Below, one piece after another: positions 1-8,136 of a stretch of DNA of 64,000 nt. The stretch is from assembly GCF_019042245.1 (NCBI RefSeq), contig NZ_JAHQCX010000024.1, positions 1 through 64,000 of the forward strand, read 5' to 3'. A program made the position numbers and the translations under genes. The notes beneath the pieces are model-generated. The model was given only the letters and a program-made list of their open reading frames with translations. It did not search any database and had not been told where the DNA came from. How positions within the stretch are numbered: position 1 is the stretch's first letter; the number at the start of each line of letters is the position of its first letter. This DNA comes from Diplocloster modestus. Its GTDB lineage: Bacteria; Bacillota; Clostridia; Lachnospirales; Lachnospiraceae.

Positions 1-11
1 CCGACGGGCAA

Positions 12-58
12 GAGCCTCTGAACCGGGAACACATCCTGTGTTCCTGGTGAATAGGCTC
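12..58. other. Compact hairpin at the left edge
   Basis: An outer arm (12-16, GAGCC) pairs with 54-58 (GGCTC). Inside it, 22-33 pairs with 37-48 around a 3-nt loop (core GGAACACA/TGTGTTCC). One pair (25 with 45) is G-U if the top strand is the RNA but A-C if the bottom strand is, so the fold fits top-strand RNA slightly better. It lies downstream of the minus-strand response regulator, where a partner kinase gene might be expected. I could not match it to a known RNA family. Confidence 0.4.
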
Positions 59-107
59 GGTTCCTGAACCCGGCTTTTCGATTTCACTTAGCTGCTGCCA
101 GCGCAAG

Positions 108-195
108 CCCTTTGCTCTCCCGGGGAGACGCAGCAGGCCCCCGGCACCAGACCGGATACCCGGGGGCCGCACGGTTTCTCTGCGTCCCTTTGCTC
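108..195. repeat. GC-rich hairpin flanked by 10-bp direct repeats
   Basis: The 10-mer CCCTTTGCTC occurs at 108-117 and again at 186-195. Between the copies, 136-144 (GGCCCCCGG) pairs perfectly with 160-168, and 127-133 (GACGCAG) pairs with 180-186. An inverted repeat flanked by direct repeats has the outline of a small inserted element with target duplication, but one copy alone cannot show this. No gene is seen in 1-201. Confidence 0.45.
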
Positions 196-201
196 ACCGC
201 T

Positions 202-891
202 CTAGGCCTGAAAGTAATACCCCACCCCCCACTTGGTGTGGACATACTTCGGCTCACTGGGGTTGGACTCGATCTTCTCGCGGAGCCTCCGGATATGCAC
301 GTCGACCGTCCGAACATCCCCGGGGTACTCGTAGCCCCATACGATGTTCAACAGGTTTTCCCGGCTGTATACCTTATTCGGGTTGAAGACCAGCAGTTCC
401 AGGACATCAAATTCCTTAGCAGTCAGATTGATCTCCCTGTCCGCTATATAGACACGCCTGCTCTCGCAGTCCAGCTTCAGATCGTTGATCTCCACCACTT
501 TTTTCTGAGCGGCAGCACCGGTATTCTGGTTCATCCGGCGCATGATGGCCTTGATGCGGGCTTTGACTTCCAGGATGTTAAAGGGCTTTGTTATGTAATC
601 ATCTGCTCCGTATTCCAGGCCCATGATCTTGTCCATATCCTCCCCTTTTGCCGTCAGCATAATAATGGGCATATTCGAAAATTCACGGATCTGCTGGCAG
701 ACCTGCAGCCCGTCGATCTTCGGAAGCATAATGTCCAGCAATACGATATCGTATTCCGTCTCCCGGGCTAATTTGAGCGCTTCTTCCCCGTCATAGGCAC
801 AGTCTACTTCCATATCATCCTGCTCCAGACTAAAACGGATTCCCTTAACGATTAATTTTTCATCATCCACAACCAATGCTTTCTTTGCCAT
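202..891 (-). CDS. OmpR/PhoB-family response regulator
   Basis: DNA-binding response regulator of 229 aa, the usual length for the family. The receiver domain (about residues 4-118) has the acidic pair D9-D10, phospho-acceptor D53, T80 and K102; the C-terminal winged helix (about 130-226) ends in the typical WGVGYYF. The start is the ATG at 891 because GGAGG lies 6 nt upstream; an in-frame start at 939 has no such site. The C-terminal domain resembles WalR/RegX3-type regulators, but the partner kinase would lie beyond the left edge, so no gene name is given. It is 72 nt downstream of comEA on the same strand. Confidence 0.9.
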   Translation of the reverse strand: MAKKALVVDDEKLIVKGIRFSLEQDDMEVDCAYDGEEALKLARETEYDIVLLDIMLPKIDGLQVCQQIREFSNMPIIMLTAKGEDMDKIMGLEYGADDYITKPFNILEVKARIKAIMRRMNQNTGAAAQKKVVEINDLKLDCESRRVYIADREINLTAKEFDVLELLVFNPNKVYSRENLLNIVWGYEYPGDVRTVDVHIRRLREKIESNPSEPKYVHTKWGVGYYFQA

Positions 892-943
892 ATTTACCTC
901 CAGTGTCGCCTGCTCTGCGTTTTGCTCCCAGATATACATTAAT

Positions 944-958
944 TATTGTTTCACAATA
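944..958. promoter_or_regulatory. Small palindrome between comEA and the regulator gene
   Basis: TATTGT-TTC-ACAATA is a perfect 6-bp inverted repeat with a 3-nt centre. It lies 5 nt past the comEA stop and about 50 nt before the response-regulator start, in an AT-rich stretch. It could be an operator; no convincing -35/-10 pair is visible around it. Confidence 0.3.
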
Positions 959-963
959 CTGTC

Positions 964-1632
964 TTACTTTACACGAATCAGATCTTTGATTTTATTGAAC
1001 ACGCCTTCTTTGATTCCCTCAATCTTTTTTAACTCTTCTACCGTTTTAAAGTTTCCGTGAACTTCCCGATATGTAATAATACTCTGCGCCTTGGATGCTC
1101 CGATCCCGGGCAGAGTCATTAGGAGGTCTTCTCCGGCCGTATTTATATTTACCAGGCCGTCCTGCTCTTCTTCTGCGGCATCCTGGGGAAGCCCCTGTAT
1201 GCCTGAGTGCTCCAGCTCCCTGGCTTCCTCTTGTGTGGGAACCAGAATCTTCTGGCCGTCCGTTACCGGCTGGGCCAGATTCAAATATTCCTCTGCCGCA
1301 TCCTTCGTAACGCCTCCTGCAGCTTCAATCGCCTCGAATATCCTGGTATCTGCGTCCACCGTATAGACTCCTGGACTGACCACCGCGCCACAGACGTAGA
1401 CGAACATTTGAACCGGCTCCGGTGATTCTGTTTCCGCCTGTAACGGATCTGCGGTTTCCTGAAGTTCTGCTGAGGAGGATTCAGAAGACTGGACCGTCTT
1501 ATCACCCTCCAGCGCTCCCGGGACAGATTCCCAGCCTGCCTCCTCTTTGGGACGGCAGCTGTACAGAATTCCGCTCAGGAGACAAAATACCGCCAGCAGT
1601 GCAGCTTTATAGATTTTCTTTCTATCTTTCAT
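964..1632 (-). CDS. comEA: ComEA-like DNA-binding protein (SLBB + helix-hairpin-helix)
   Basis: Competence-type DNA receptor, thought to bind double-stranded DNA outside the membrane and hand it to the ComEC channel. The 222-aa protein has an N-terminal hydrophobic segment ending in LYSC, which could be a lipobox, then an acidic low-complexity linker, an SLBB-like domain (FVYVCGAVVSPGVYTV) and a C-terminal helix-hairpin-helix unit (VNINTA...LPGIGASKA). The start is placed at 1632 (MKDRKK), where an AGAGG/AGGA-like site lies close by; an ATG 21 nt further upstream is the alternative. No comEC or comF lies next to it here. The domain order is diagnostic. Confidence 0.88.
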   Translation of the reverse strand: MKDRKKIYKAALLAVFCLLSGILYSCRPKEEAGWESVPGALEGDKTVQSSESSSAELQETADPLQAETESPEPVQMFVYVCGAVVSPGVYTVDADTRIFEAIEAAGGVTKDAAEEYLNLAQPVTDGQKILVPTQEEARELEHSGIQGLPQDAAEEEQDGLVNINTAGEDLLMTLPGIGASKAQSIITYREVHGNFKTVEELKKIEGIKEGVFNKIKDLIRVK

Positions 1633-1723
1633 TCCTATCGCCTCTTCGACCATAGGATACCCTTACCACAGGACTCTTATATTTTATCGGATATTATCCC
1701 TAATTACAAGACCCATTTCTCTT

Positions 1724-2155
1724 TCACTTCCATTTGAAGATGACGATACCTGCGATAGCCACTACCATTCCTGCAACTTTTCTCCATTCCAGCGGCTGTT
1801 TCTCCACACCGAACATCCCGAACAGCTCGATCAGATAAGCCACGGCCAGCTGCGCGATTACGATCAGCATGACAGAACGCGCCGGCCCCAGAGCCGCCAT
1901 ACTGCGGATCACCGTGTAGGTGATGAAGGCTCCCAGAACGCCGCCCAGAAGCACGTATTTGTTATCCATTTTCCAAAGTCCGGAAAAACTTTCACGGCCG
2001 GTAAACAGCCATGCCGCCAGACATACCAGCAATGCGGAAAACTGTACCCAGCTGCTGGATACCCAGATACTCGTGCTCTTTGTCACTTCCGTGTTAAATA
2101 CTCCCTGGATGCTCATAAGGGCACCCGAAATCAGTGCAATAAAAATTCCAATCAT
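1724..2155 (-). CDS. YdcZ/DUF606-family membrane transporter
   Basis: Small integral membrane protein of 143 aa with about five hydrophobic helices, of the YdcZ (DUF606) branch of the drug/metabolite transporter superfamily. It starts directly in a membrane segment (MIGIFIALISGALMSIQGV) and ends with a second GxxxAIAG-type helix and a short basic tail, as in half-size DMT proteins, which act as dimers. GGAGG lies 6 nt before the ATG. The substrate is unknown. It stands between comEA and a sugar-binding protein with no obvious functional link. Confidence 0.8.
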   Translation of the reverse strand: MIGIFIALISGALMSIQGVFNTEVTKSTSIWVSSSWVQFSALLVCLAAWLFTGRESFSGLWKMDNKYVLLGGVLGAFITYTVIRSMAALGPARSVMLIVIAQLAVAYLIELFGMFGVEKQPLEWRKVAGMVVAIAGIVIFKWK

Positions 2156-2246
2156 AACGGCCTCCGATAATATTTTCCTAAACTTCCCACCGGAAAGTCC
2201 GGTTTATAAGTCTAGTCTGCCCTTATGACTGGAATTCATTCAAATT

Positions 2247-3503
2247 TTATTTTAATTGCTTCGTGATCAGTTCGGAAACCTTCTGCAATTCGCCGGCCAC
2301 ATCCGCGCCCTGCCAGATGTTCGCAAAGGTTACCTCCATCTGGATCCAGTAATTGCTCAGTTCCATAATTTTAGGCACGCCTGCCGCAGTCTGATAAATT
2401 TCCTTGATGGTGTCCACATGCGCCTTATCCAGATTCAGATCGCTTCTGGCAGACATCCGGTTCACCATGGAATATAGGTTGACCGCATAATCATAGGTCA
2501 GATACTTTGCAAAATCTGCCGCTTCCTCCGGATACGGGGTATAACCGTTGACCACGATCGCACTGGTCACCGCCAAAGGCTTGGTCTGCAGGCTTTCCGT
2601 CAGATCCGGCACCCTTGTGACACCATAATCCACAGTAGTCAGCCCCACAGAAGCGGCGGCCTCCACCTTATTCAGATCGTCAGCCCGAACGATCGCATAG
2701 ACCGTCTTACCATCCATAAAATCCTGTATCACGTCCTCGTCGGAGATCGTCTCCGGATCCAGCGCGAAGAACTCTTTCAGCGACTGATAGTATGCCATCG
2801 CCTGCTGGACCTGTTCGTTGTTAATATCGATCTGCGTCTTGTCATCCCCGCAGGGACCGCCCAGATTGATGTAATTTCCGGCGAAAAAGTAATCCGAAAA
2901 AATATCCGACACATTCCATACAAAGATATTCTCAATCCCCTCTCCGCCTTCAAAGGTATCCGAGAAGGTCAGAATATCATCAATGGCGGCAGGAGCCTCT
3001 GCCGCATAAGCCTTGTTATAGAGCAGGCAGCTGGTCTCGAAAGATAGCGGATACGCCACCTGCGCTCCCTTATAAGTCACCGCATCCAGAGCGATCTGCG
3101 GATAATGCCCGCTGTTATACCATTCAGAAGCAAACTGATTCTCAGAAGCCAGTCCCGCCAAATGCGCCTTTTCCAGAATATCGCTACCGGACATATAAAG
3201 ATCCGGCCCGCCTGCCTCGGAAATACTGGCCTTATTAATCTGTTCGATATAATCCACGCCGGAAACCTGTTGGGCTGTAACTTTAATACCGGTGTCCTGT
3301 TCATAAGCTTTCGCCGCCTCGGTAAAATAGTAACCCATATTCTCATCTGTATACCAGAGCGTCAGCTGTGCAGCCGCTTTCCCCTCATTCTCCGGCACAC
3401 TCTCCTCTTCTGTTTTCTGTATATGGTAAGAAAAAAGCAGCAGTTCCGTCAATACCAGAATTACTACCAGAGCCGAAACTCCCTTTTTCCATGACTTTCC
3501 CAT
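2247..3503 (-). CDS. Membrane-anchored extracellular solute-binding protein (family 1)
   Basis: Periplasmic-binding-protein-like receptor of the family that serves sugar ABC importers. A single N-terminal hydrophobic segment (about residues 9-25) carries no lipobox cysteine, so it is probably an uncleaved anchor. The mature part begins with QLTLWYTDENMGYY, typical of SBP_bac_1 (MalE-like) proteins, and runs about 390 residues. The start at 3503 is chosen because GGAG stands 6 nt upstream; an ATG at 3515 has no site. No permease or ATPase genes are adjacent, so it is an orphan receptor, possibly sensory or sharing a distant transporter. Confidence 0.82.
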   Translation of the reverse strand: MGKSWKKGVSALVVILVLTELLLFSYHIQKTEEESVPENEGKAAAQLTLWYTDENMGYYFTEAAKAYEQDTGIKVTAQQVSGVDYIEQINKASISEAGGPDLYMSGSDILEKAHLAGLASENQFASEWYNSGHYPQIALDAVTYKGAQVAYPLSFETSCLLYNKAYAAEAPAAIDDILTFSDTFEGGEGIENIFVWNVSDIFSDYFFAGNYINLGGPCGDDKTQIDINNEQVQQAMAYYQSLKEFFALDPETISDEDVIQDFMDGKTVYAIVRADDLNKVEAAASVGLTTVDYGVTRVPDLTESLQTKPLAVTSAIVVNGYTPYPEEAADFAKYLTYDYAVNLYSMVNRMSARSDLNLDKAHVDTIKEIYQTAAGVPKIMELSNYWIQMEVTFANIWQGADVAGELQKVSELITKQLK

Positions 3504-3540
3504 ATTCTTCTCCATTCGTTCGATATTGTTTTAAAGGTAA

Positions 3541-3890
3541 AGGATAAGCAAAACGATAAGCCGGGTTATGTCGTGGATCATCATCTATCTAGGCCTGTCG
3601 TCGCCAACAGGCTCCAGCGACCTACCTAAAACAGGCCGGGCAAGCCTATCGTTTTAATTCGGTCTTGCTTCGGATGGGGTTTACATGTGCCCCTGCCGTT
3701 ACCGGCAGGGCGGTGGTCTCTTACACCACCCTTCCAACCTTACCAGCAGACGCTGGCGGTACATTTCTGTTGCACTGGCCTTGGAGTCGCCTCCACCGGA
3801 CGTTATCCGGCATCCTGCCCTGCGAAGCCCGGACTTTCCTCGTCTGGCGCCTTTCGGCCTGCCAGCCGCGATCATCTGTCTTACTTATCC
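3541..3890 (-). ncRNA. rnpB: RNase P RNA, bacterial class A
   Basis: Catalytic RNA of ribonuclease P, which trims the 5' leader of tRNA precursors. Read on the minus strand it shows the class A landmarks: near the 5' end GAGGAAAGTCCGGGCT, in the middle the purine-rich core, and near the 3' end GACAGGCC followed by ATAGATGATGATCC and ACCCGGCTTATCG. The ends are set by helix P1: 3881-3890 pairs over ten positions with 3542-3551. Length is about 350 nt. Precise 5' and 3' ends may differ by some tens of nucleotides, because the promoter predicts a start about 20-30 nt upstream of P1. Confidence 0.95.
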
Positions 3891-3923
3891 TGCTGATTCA
3901 GCGTTGTTACGCCTACAGCCGCT

Positions 3924-3952
3924 ATTTTATCACGAAATTGGGGGGTTGTAAA
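3924..3952 (-). promoter_or_regulatory. Promoter of rnpB
   Basis: On the minus strand TTTACA (3947-3952) and TAAAAT (3924-3929) are separated by exactly 17 nt, a good sigma-A type promoter pointing into rnpB. Confidence 0.7.
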
Positions 3953-4036
3953 TATAGAATCTGGGAGGGGACTGTTTTCGGGGATCTTCAACGAGCATGA
4001 TATTTGCCATCCGCTTTTTCCGCCTTCCTTTTTCTG

Positions 4037-5800
4037 CTATCTGTAGTTTTCTATAATAATCTGGAGTGTCCGTTTTCCGTTATATTCATTGACCGTCGGA
4101 AAGTATGTGACGCTGATATTCACTTCACTGTCCATGCCGTTTAGCATCCGCTGCATTTGTGCCTCTCCGAATTTTTCCGAAATGTATTGCAGAAAGGCCG
4201 GCACCTCCTGGAACAGCATAGCGTCTATGGTTTGACCGGCCGTGTTTTCCAGCTGCATTTTCAGCACATTTTTATTTTTACCTAAGATGCGGGCACCTCT
4301 GACCTTCAAATCTTTTTCTGCAAACAACGGTTTCTGATTCCCTTTTCCAAACGGTTCTAAAAGTTCCAGTTCCCGGATCTGCTGTTCGGTTATATAATGC
4401 AGCGGCATGGCCACATCGATGGAGACCTTTTCCACAAAATCCTCTTCCGTCAGGGTTGTCTGCTGATTCAGCTGTTTTCTAAGTCTCTCCAGATTCTCCG
4501 GCAGAAGGGAACAGCCGGCAGCCATGGGATGACCGCCGAATTTCGTGAACAGATCGCGGCATCTGGTCATCTCCTCAAACATGGAATAGGCTTCAATGGA
4601 ACGGCCGGAGCCTTTCACTCCCTCCTCCGAATCTGTGAGCACGAATACGGGTCTGTGATATTTTTCCCTGATTCTGCCGGCTATGATCCCGGCCAGACTC
4701 TCATGGCATTCCGGCAGGTATACCACCAGTACCTTGTCCATTTTCAGATCTGTGCTGTCGATTAATTCCATGGCCTTCTCAACGCCCTGAAGAGTCATGT
4801 ATTTCCGGCTGTCGTTCAGCGCTTTTAAGTCACCGGCCAGTGTCTCGGCCTCCTCGGCGTCCCTGGCCTGCAAAAGCTTCAGGGCACGCTTGGCCGTATC
4901 CAGCCGTCCACTGGCATTGATACAGGGGCCCAGTACGAATCCGATATGATAAGCGGTCAGCTTTTTGCCGGTCAGGTCATTGACCTGGATCAGCGCCCGC
5001 ATTCCCCTGTTCTGGGTATTTTGAAGCATGCGCAGACCGATTTTTACCAGAATCCGGTTCTCTCCCACCAGATCCATAACGTCCCCCACTGTGGCAAACG
5101 CCGCAAATTCCAATAGTGGATAGGCGTCCTCCCTGCGAAAGCCCGCGCTCTCGTAGAGCGCCTGGGACAACTTATAAGCCACCGCAGCACCGCACAGGTT
5201 CTCAAAGGGATAGGCGCAGTCCTGCTGCTTCGGGTTAATGATAACATCCGCCTGAGACGTTAGAATCTCTCTGCTGCCGTCGTCATGTTCTATGTACGGG
5301 ATGTCATGATGATCTGTGACTACCACTGTCATACCAAGTGATTTTGCATAGGCGATCTGATCGATGGCGGCGATCCCGTTGTCACAAGTAACGATCGTAT
5401 CGATGCCGCTCTCGTAAGCCCGCTGTATCAGCTGCTCATTGATCCCGTAGCCGTCTTTCAGCCGGTCCGGGATATCGGTATCCACGCAAGCCCCCAGCTT
5501 TTGAAACGCCGTCAGCAGAATGTACGTGGAACAGACTCCGTCGATATCATAATCCCCGATGATGCGGATCGCTTTTTGTTCCGCTATCTTCTGCTGAATG
5601 ATGGAAACCGCTTCCCTCATTCCTTTCATCAGAAACGGGTCGTGCAGATCATTCAGATCTCCGCGCAGGTATTCCTGTATCGCCTCGTCACCGACCACAT
5701 CCCGGTTCCGGATCAGTCTGGCTGTAACCGGCGTGATATGAAACTTATCCGAAATTTCCTGAAAGTCCGCTTTTTTCATCGTAATAAACCATTTTTCCAT
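4037..5800 (-). CDS. recJ: Single-stranded-DNA-specific exonuclease RecJ
   Basis: 5'-to-3' single-strand DNA exonuclease used in recombination and mismatch/base-excision repair. The 587-aa protein shows the DHH-phosphoesterase motifs DYDID (83-87) and DHH (163-165), which bind the catalytic divalent metals, a DHHA1 region with GGHPMAAG, and the C-terminal OB-like RecJ region. Length matches the compact Firmicute form. GGAGG is 6 nt before the ATG. The gene follows secDF in the same direction, a common clostridial order. Its leader contains a sequence element shared with three other genes of this window (see 5801-5846). Confidence 0.96.
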   Translation of the reverse strand: MEKWFITMKKADFQEISDKFHITPVTARLIRNRDVVGDEAIQEYLRGDLNDLHDPFLMKGMREAVSIIQQKIAEQKAIRIIGDYDIDGVCSTYILLTAFQKLGACVDTDIPDRLKDGYGINEQLIQRAYESGIDTIVTCDNGIAAIDQIAYAKSLGMTVVVTDHHDIPYIEHDDGSREILTSQADVIINPKQQDCAYPFENLCGAAVAYKLSQALYESAGFRREDAYPLLEFAAFATVGDVMDLVGENRILVKIGLRMLQNTQNRGMRALIQVNDLTGKKLTAYHIGFVLGPCINASGRLDTAKRALKLLQARDAEEAETLAGDLKALNDSRKYMTLQGVEKAMELIDSTDLKMDKVLVVYLPECHESLAGIIAGRIREKYHRPVFVLTDSEEGVKGSGRSIEAYSMFEEMTRCRDLFTKFGGHPMAAGCSLLPENLERLRKQLNQQTTLTEEDFVEKVSIDVAMPLHYITEQQIRELELLEPFGKGNQKPLFAEKDLKVRGARILGKNKNVLKMQLENTAGQTIDAMLFQEVPAFLQYISEKFGEAQMQRMLNGMDSEVNISVTYFPTVNEYNGKRTLQIIIENYR

Positions 5801-5846
5801 AATATCCTCCAGTGGTGTATCTACTGAACTATAGGTTCAGGTATGG
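5801..5846 (-). promoter_or_regulatory. Shared 5' leader element, copy at recJ
   Basis: On the minus strand the leader reads CCATACCTGAA, then CCTATAGTTCAG, then GGAGG and the recJ ATG. CTGAAC and GTTCAG can pair across a 5-nt loop. The same order of parts occurs before the genes starting at 21380, 32283 and 38025. Confidence 0.55.
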
Positions 5847-5858
5847 GGGAACAAGGAA

Positions 5859-5949
5859 GGGCTGTTGCCCAAAGAAGGTAGCCGGCCGCATGATTCCAGG
5901 TACATCCTGAAACACAAACCAGCCGGGAACGTTCTTCTTGCAACAGCCC
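5859..5949 (-). other. Long-range hairpin between secDF and recJ
   Basis: GGGCTGTTGC (5859-5868) is the exact complement of 5940-5949, and short AAGAAG/CTTCTT stretches inside extend the pairing. The enclosed loop is about 70 nt. There is no T-run, so it is more likely an mRNA processing or stability structure than a terminator. Confidence 0.45.
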
Positions 5950-5966
5950 CTCACTTATTTCCTGCT

Positions 5967-8111
5967 CTATTTTTCTTTTTTCACCAGTTTCGTCTTCATA
6001 ACATACCACAGAGCTCCTGTGATGCATACGGACGTGTAACCGCCGCAGATGATACCTACCATCAACGGGAACGCGAATTCTCTGATCGAAGATACACCCA
6101 GGATGAACAGCACCGCTATCGTAATAAAGGTCGTAACCGTGGTATTGATACTTCTGGACAATGTCTGGGTAACGCTCTTATTTACAACATCGTGCAACGA
6201 TTCCTTATTCTTCATCAGCTTCAGGTTTTCACGGATACGGTCGAAGATGACAATGGTGGCGTTGATCGAATAACCGACAATGGTCAGCATACAGGCGATG
6301 AAGGTTCCTCCTACCGGAATCCGCACGACCGCATAGCAGCCGATCACCACCAGCACGTCATGGATCAGGGCGATGACCGCGCTGGCTCCGAATCTTAAGT
6401 CATTAAACCGGATCCAGATATAGATCAGCATACACAAGGTAGCTATGAGCACGGACTTAAAGGCATCCCATCTCATCTCTTTACTTACCGTGGAGCTGAT
6501 ACTCTCTGCCGTAATCAGGGACTCGTCGACACCAAAGTTTTCTTTCAGAGCGTTATTCAGCGCTTCCCTCTCCGACAGATTCAACTCTCTGGTCTTAATG
6601 ATGACCTGATTCGTGCCGGCCACCTTCTGCGTCTGAATATTGGCATCCTTCGTGATCTCCTGCACGACCGGTTTTACATTGGCGTCAACCTCCTGGATGC
6701 TCATATCTTCATTAAAGGTTACATTGGTCGAAGTACCGCCCATAAAATCCAGGCTGTAGTTGAATGTGGTTCCTTTAGCCGAATGAACGCCCATGAATAC
6801 AAATCCGATTAAGATCAGCGCGATGGATATGGCAAAGAAAAGATTCCGTTTTCCAATAAAATTGATGGCTTTTCTTTCCTTTTGCTGACCGAAGAACTTT
6901 TTATCTTTTAAGCCTACCGCATAGAAAGCATTCAGAATCAGCCGGGTAATCACCAGGGCGGTGAACATGGACAAAACAATACCTAGAGCCAGCGTCTGGG
7001 CAAATCCACGGACACTTCCTGAACCGAACAAATACAGGACCGCAGCGGCGATCAGCGTAGTAATATTACCATCCACGATGGCGGACATAGCCTTTCTAAA
7101 GCCCTCTTTCATTGCCGACTTCACGTTGCGTCCGGCGGCGATCTCTTCCCGGATACGGGCAAATATAATAACATTTGCATCAACTGCCATACCGATGGAC
7201 AGAATGATACCTGCGATGCCAGGCAGGGTCAGCGTGATCTCAAACGCATTGAGGGTCAGTAATACAAGCAGTGTATAGATCACCAACGCCAGACCTGCTG
7301 CCAGACCGGGAATCAGGTAGAATATCACCATAAATATAACTACCAATGCGATACCGATCGCACCCGCTTTTAAGCTGGTACTGATGGCTTCCTCCCCTAA
7401 CTGGGCGCCGACTACGTTGGAGCGGATTTCTTTTAACTCAAGCTGAAGGGATCCGATCCGTATCGTGGAAGCCAGGCTTTCAGCCGCTTCATAGGATTCC
7501 ATATTTTCAATGACACATTCACCGTTGGTAATCGCTGATTTTACGGTCGGCGCGCTGACGGTATTTCCGTCATAGACAATCGCGATCCGGTTCCCAATAT
7601 TCGCCTGCGTAGCCTCCGCGAACTTTTCTTTTCCTTCTTCGTCAAACGTCAGCTGCACGACATAATTGTTGTTGCCGGTCAGCTTGTCCGTGGTATTACC
7701 CGCTTTGGCGCTGGTAACGTGGGATCCGTCCAGGATCACTTCCCCGTCCTGGGTCTGGAACAGAAGGGAACCGGGTTTTCCCAGTTCTTCCAGTATCGCG
7801 TTTGCATCGGACACGCCCGGAATCTCAATATTGATCCGGCGGTCGCCCTCCTGATATACCTGGGCTTCCGTGCTGTAGGTTTCCACACGCTTCTGTAACT
7901 TGTAAATGGTATCGCTCATCTGCTCTGCGGTCGGGTTCTCCTCCACCGACTCATAAGTTATACTGACACCCCCGGCCAGATCCAGGCCTAACTTAATGTG
8001 CTTTATCGCACCGCTTTCACTGTCTCCGATTCCCACCGCCGCGGTAAATACCATACCCGCTGTAATAAGTGCGGCCAGAATCAGGACAATAATCCCTCTG
8101 CTTTTTTTCAT
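5967..8111 (-). CDS. secDF: SecD-SecF fusion, preprotein translocase subunit
   Basis: Proton-driven accessory unit of the Sec translocon that pulls exported proteins through the membrane. The 714-aa protein fuses SecD (N-terminal half; motif GLDLAGGVS at 42-50) and SecF (C-terminal half; motif SLDFMGGTST), each with an extracytoplasmic domain and a six-helix RND-type membrane bundle; conserved membrane blocks such as GMAVDANVIIFARIREE and YSINATIVIFDRIREN are visible. GGAAG lies before the ATG. It sits between scfB and recJ on one strand, the order typical of Lachnospiraceae. Confidence 0.97.
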   Translation of the reverse strand: MKKSRGIIVLILAALITAGMVFTAAVGIGDSESGAIKHIKLGLDLAGGVSITYESVEENPTAEQMSDTIYKLQKRVETYSTEAQVYQEGDRRINIEIPGVSDANAILEELGKPGSLLFQTQDGEVILDGSHVTSAKAGNTTDKLTGNNNYVVQLTFDEEGKEKFAEATQANIGNRIAIVYDGNTVSAPTVKSAITNGECVIENMESYEAAESLASTIRIGSLQLELKEIRSNVVGAQLGEEAISTSLKAGAIGIALVVIFMVIFYLIPGLAAGLALVIYTLLVLLTLNAFEITLTLPGIAGIILSIGMAVDANVIIFARIREEIAAGRNVKSAMKEGFRKAMSAIVDGNITTLIAAAVLYLFGSGSVRGFAQTLALGIVLSMFTALVITRLILNAFYAVGLKDKKFFGQQKERKAINFIGKRNLFFAISIALILIGFVFMGVHSAKGTTFNYSLDFMGGTSTNVTFNEDMSIQEVDANVKPVVQEITKDANIQTQKVAGTNQVIIKTRELNLSEREALNNALKENFGVDESLITAESISSTVSKEMRWDAFKSVLIATLCMLIYIWIRFNDLRFGASAVIALIHDVLVVIGCYAVVRIPVGGTFIACMLTIVGYSINATIVIFDRIRENLKLMKNKESLHDVVNKSVTQTLSRSINTTVTTFITIAVLFILGVSSIREFAFPLMVGIICGGYTSVCITGALWYVMKTKLVKKEK

Positions 8112-8136
8112 GCCTTTTGTACTTCCTTCCTTCTCT

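Noticed and set aside
84..197. A 37-codon minus-strand frame ending in LALAAAK, faintly like a tmRNA tag.
   Set aside because: No tRNA-like ends, no CCA acceptor and no tmRNA core sequence are present; the reading runs through a GC-rich hairpin.
1..201. Possible riboswitch (c-di-GMP, c-di-AMP, cobalamin) or SRP RNA because of GGGACGCAG and strong stems.
   Set aside because: The conserved cores of these families as I remember them are absent; kept only as an unexplained structure.
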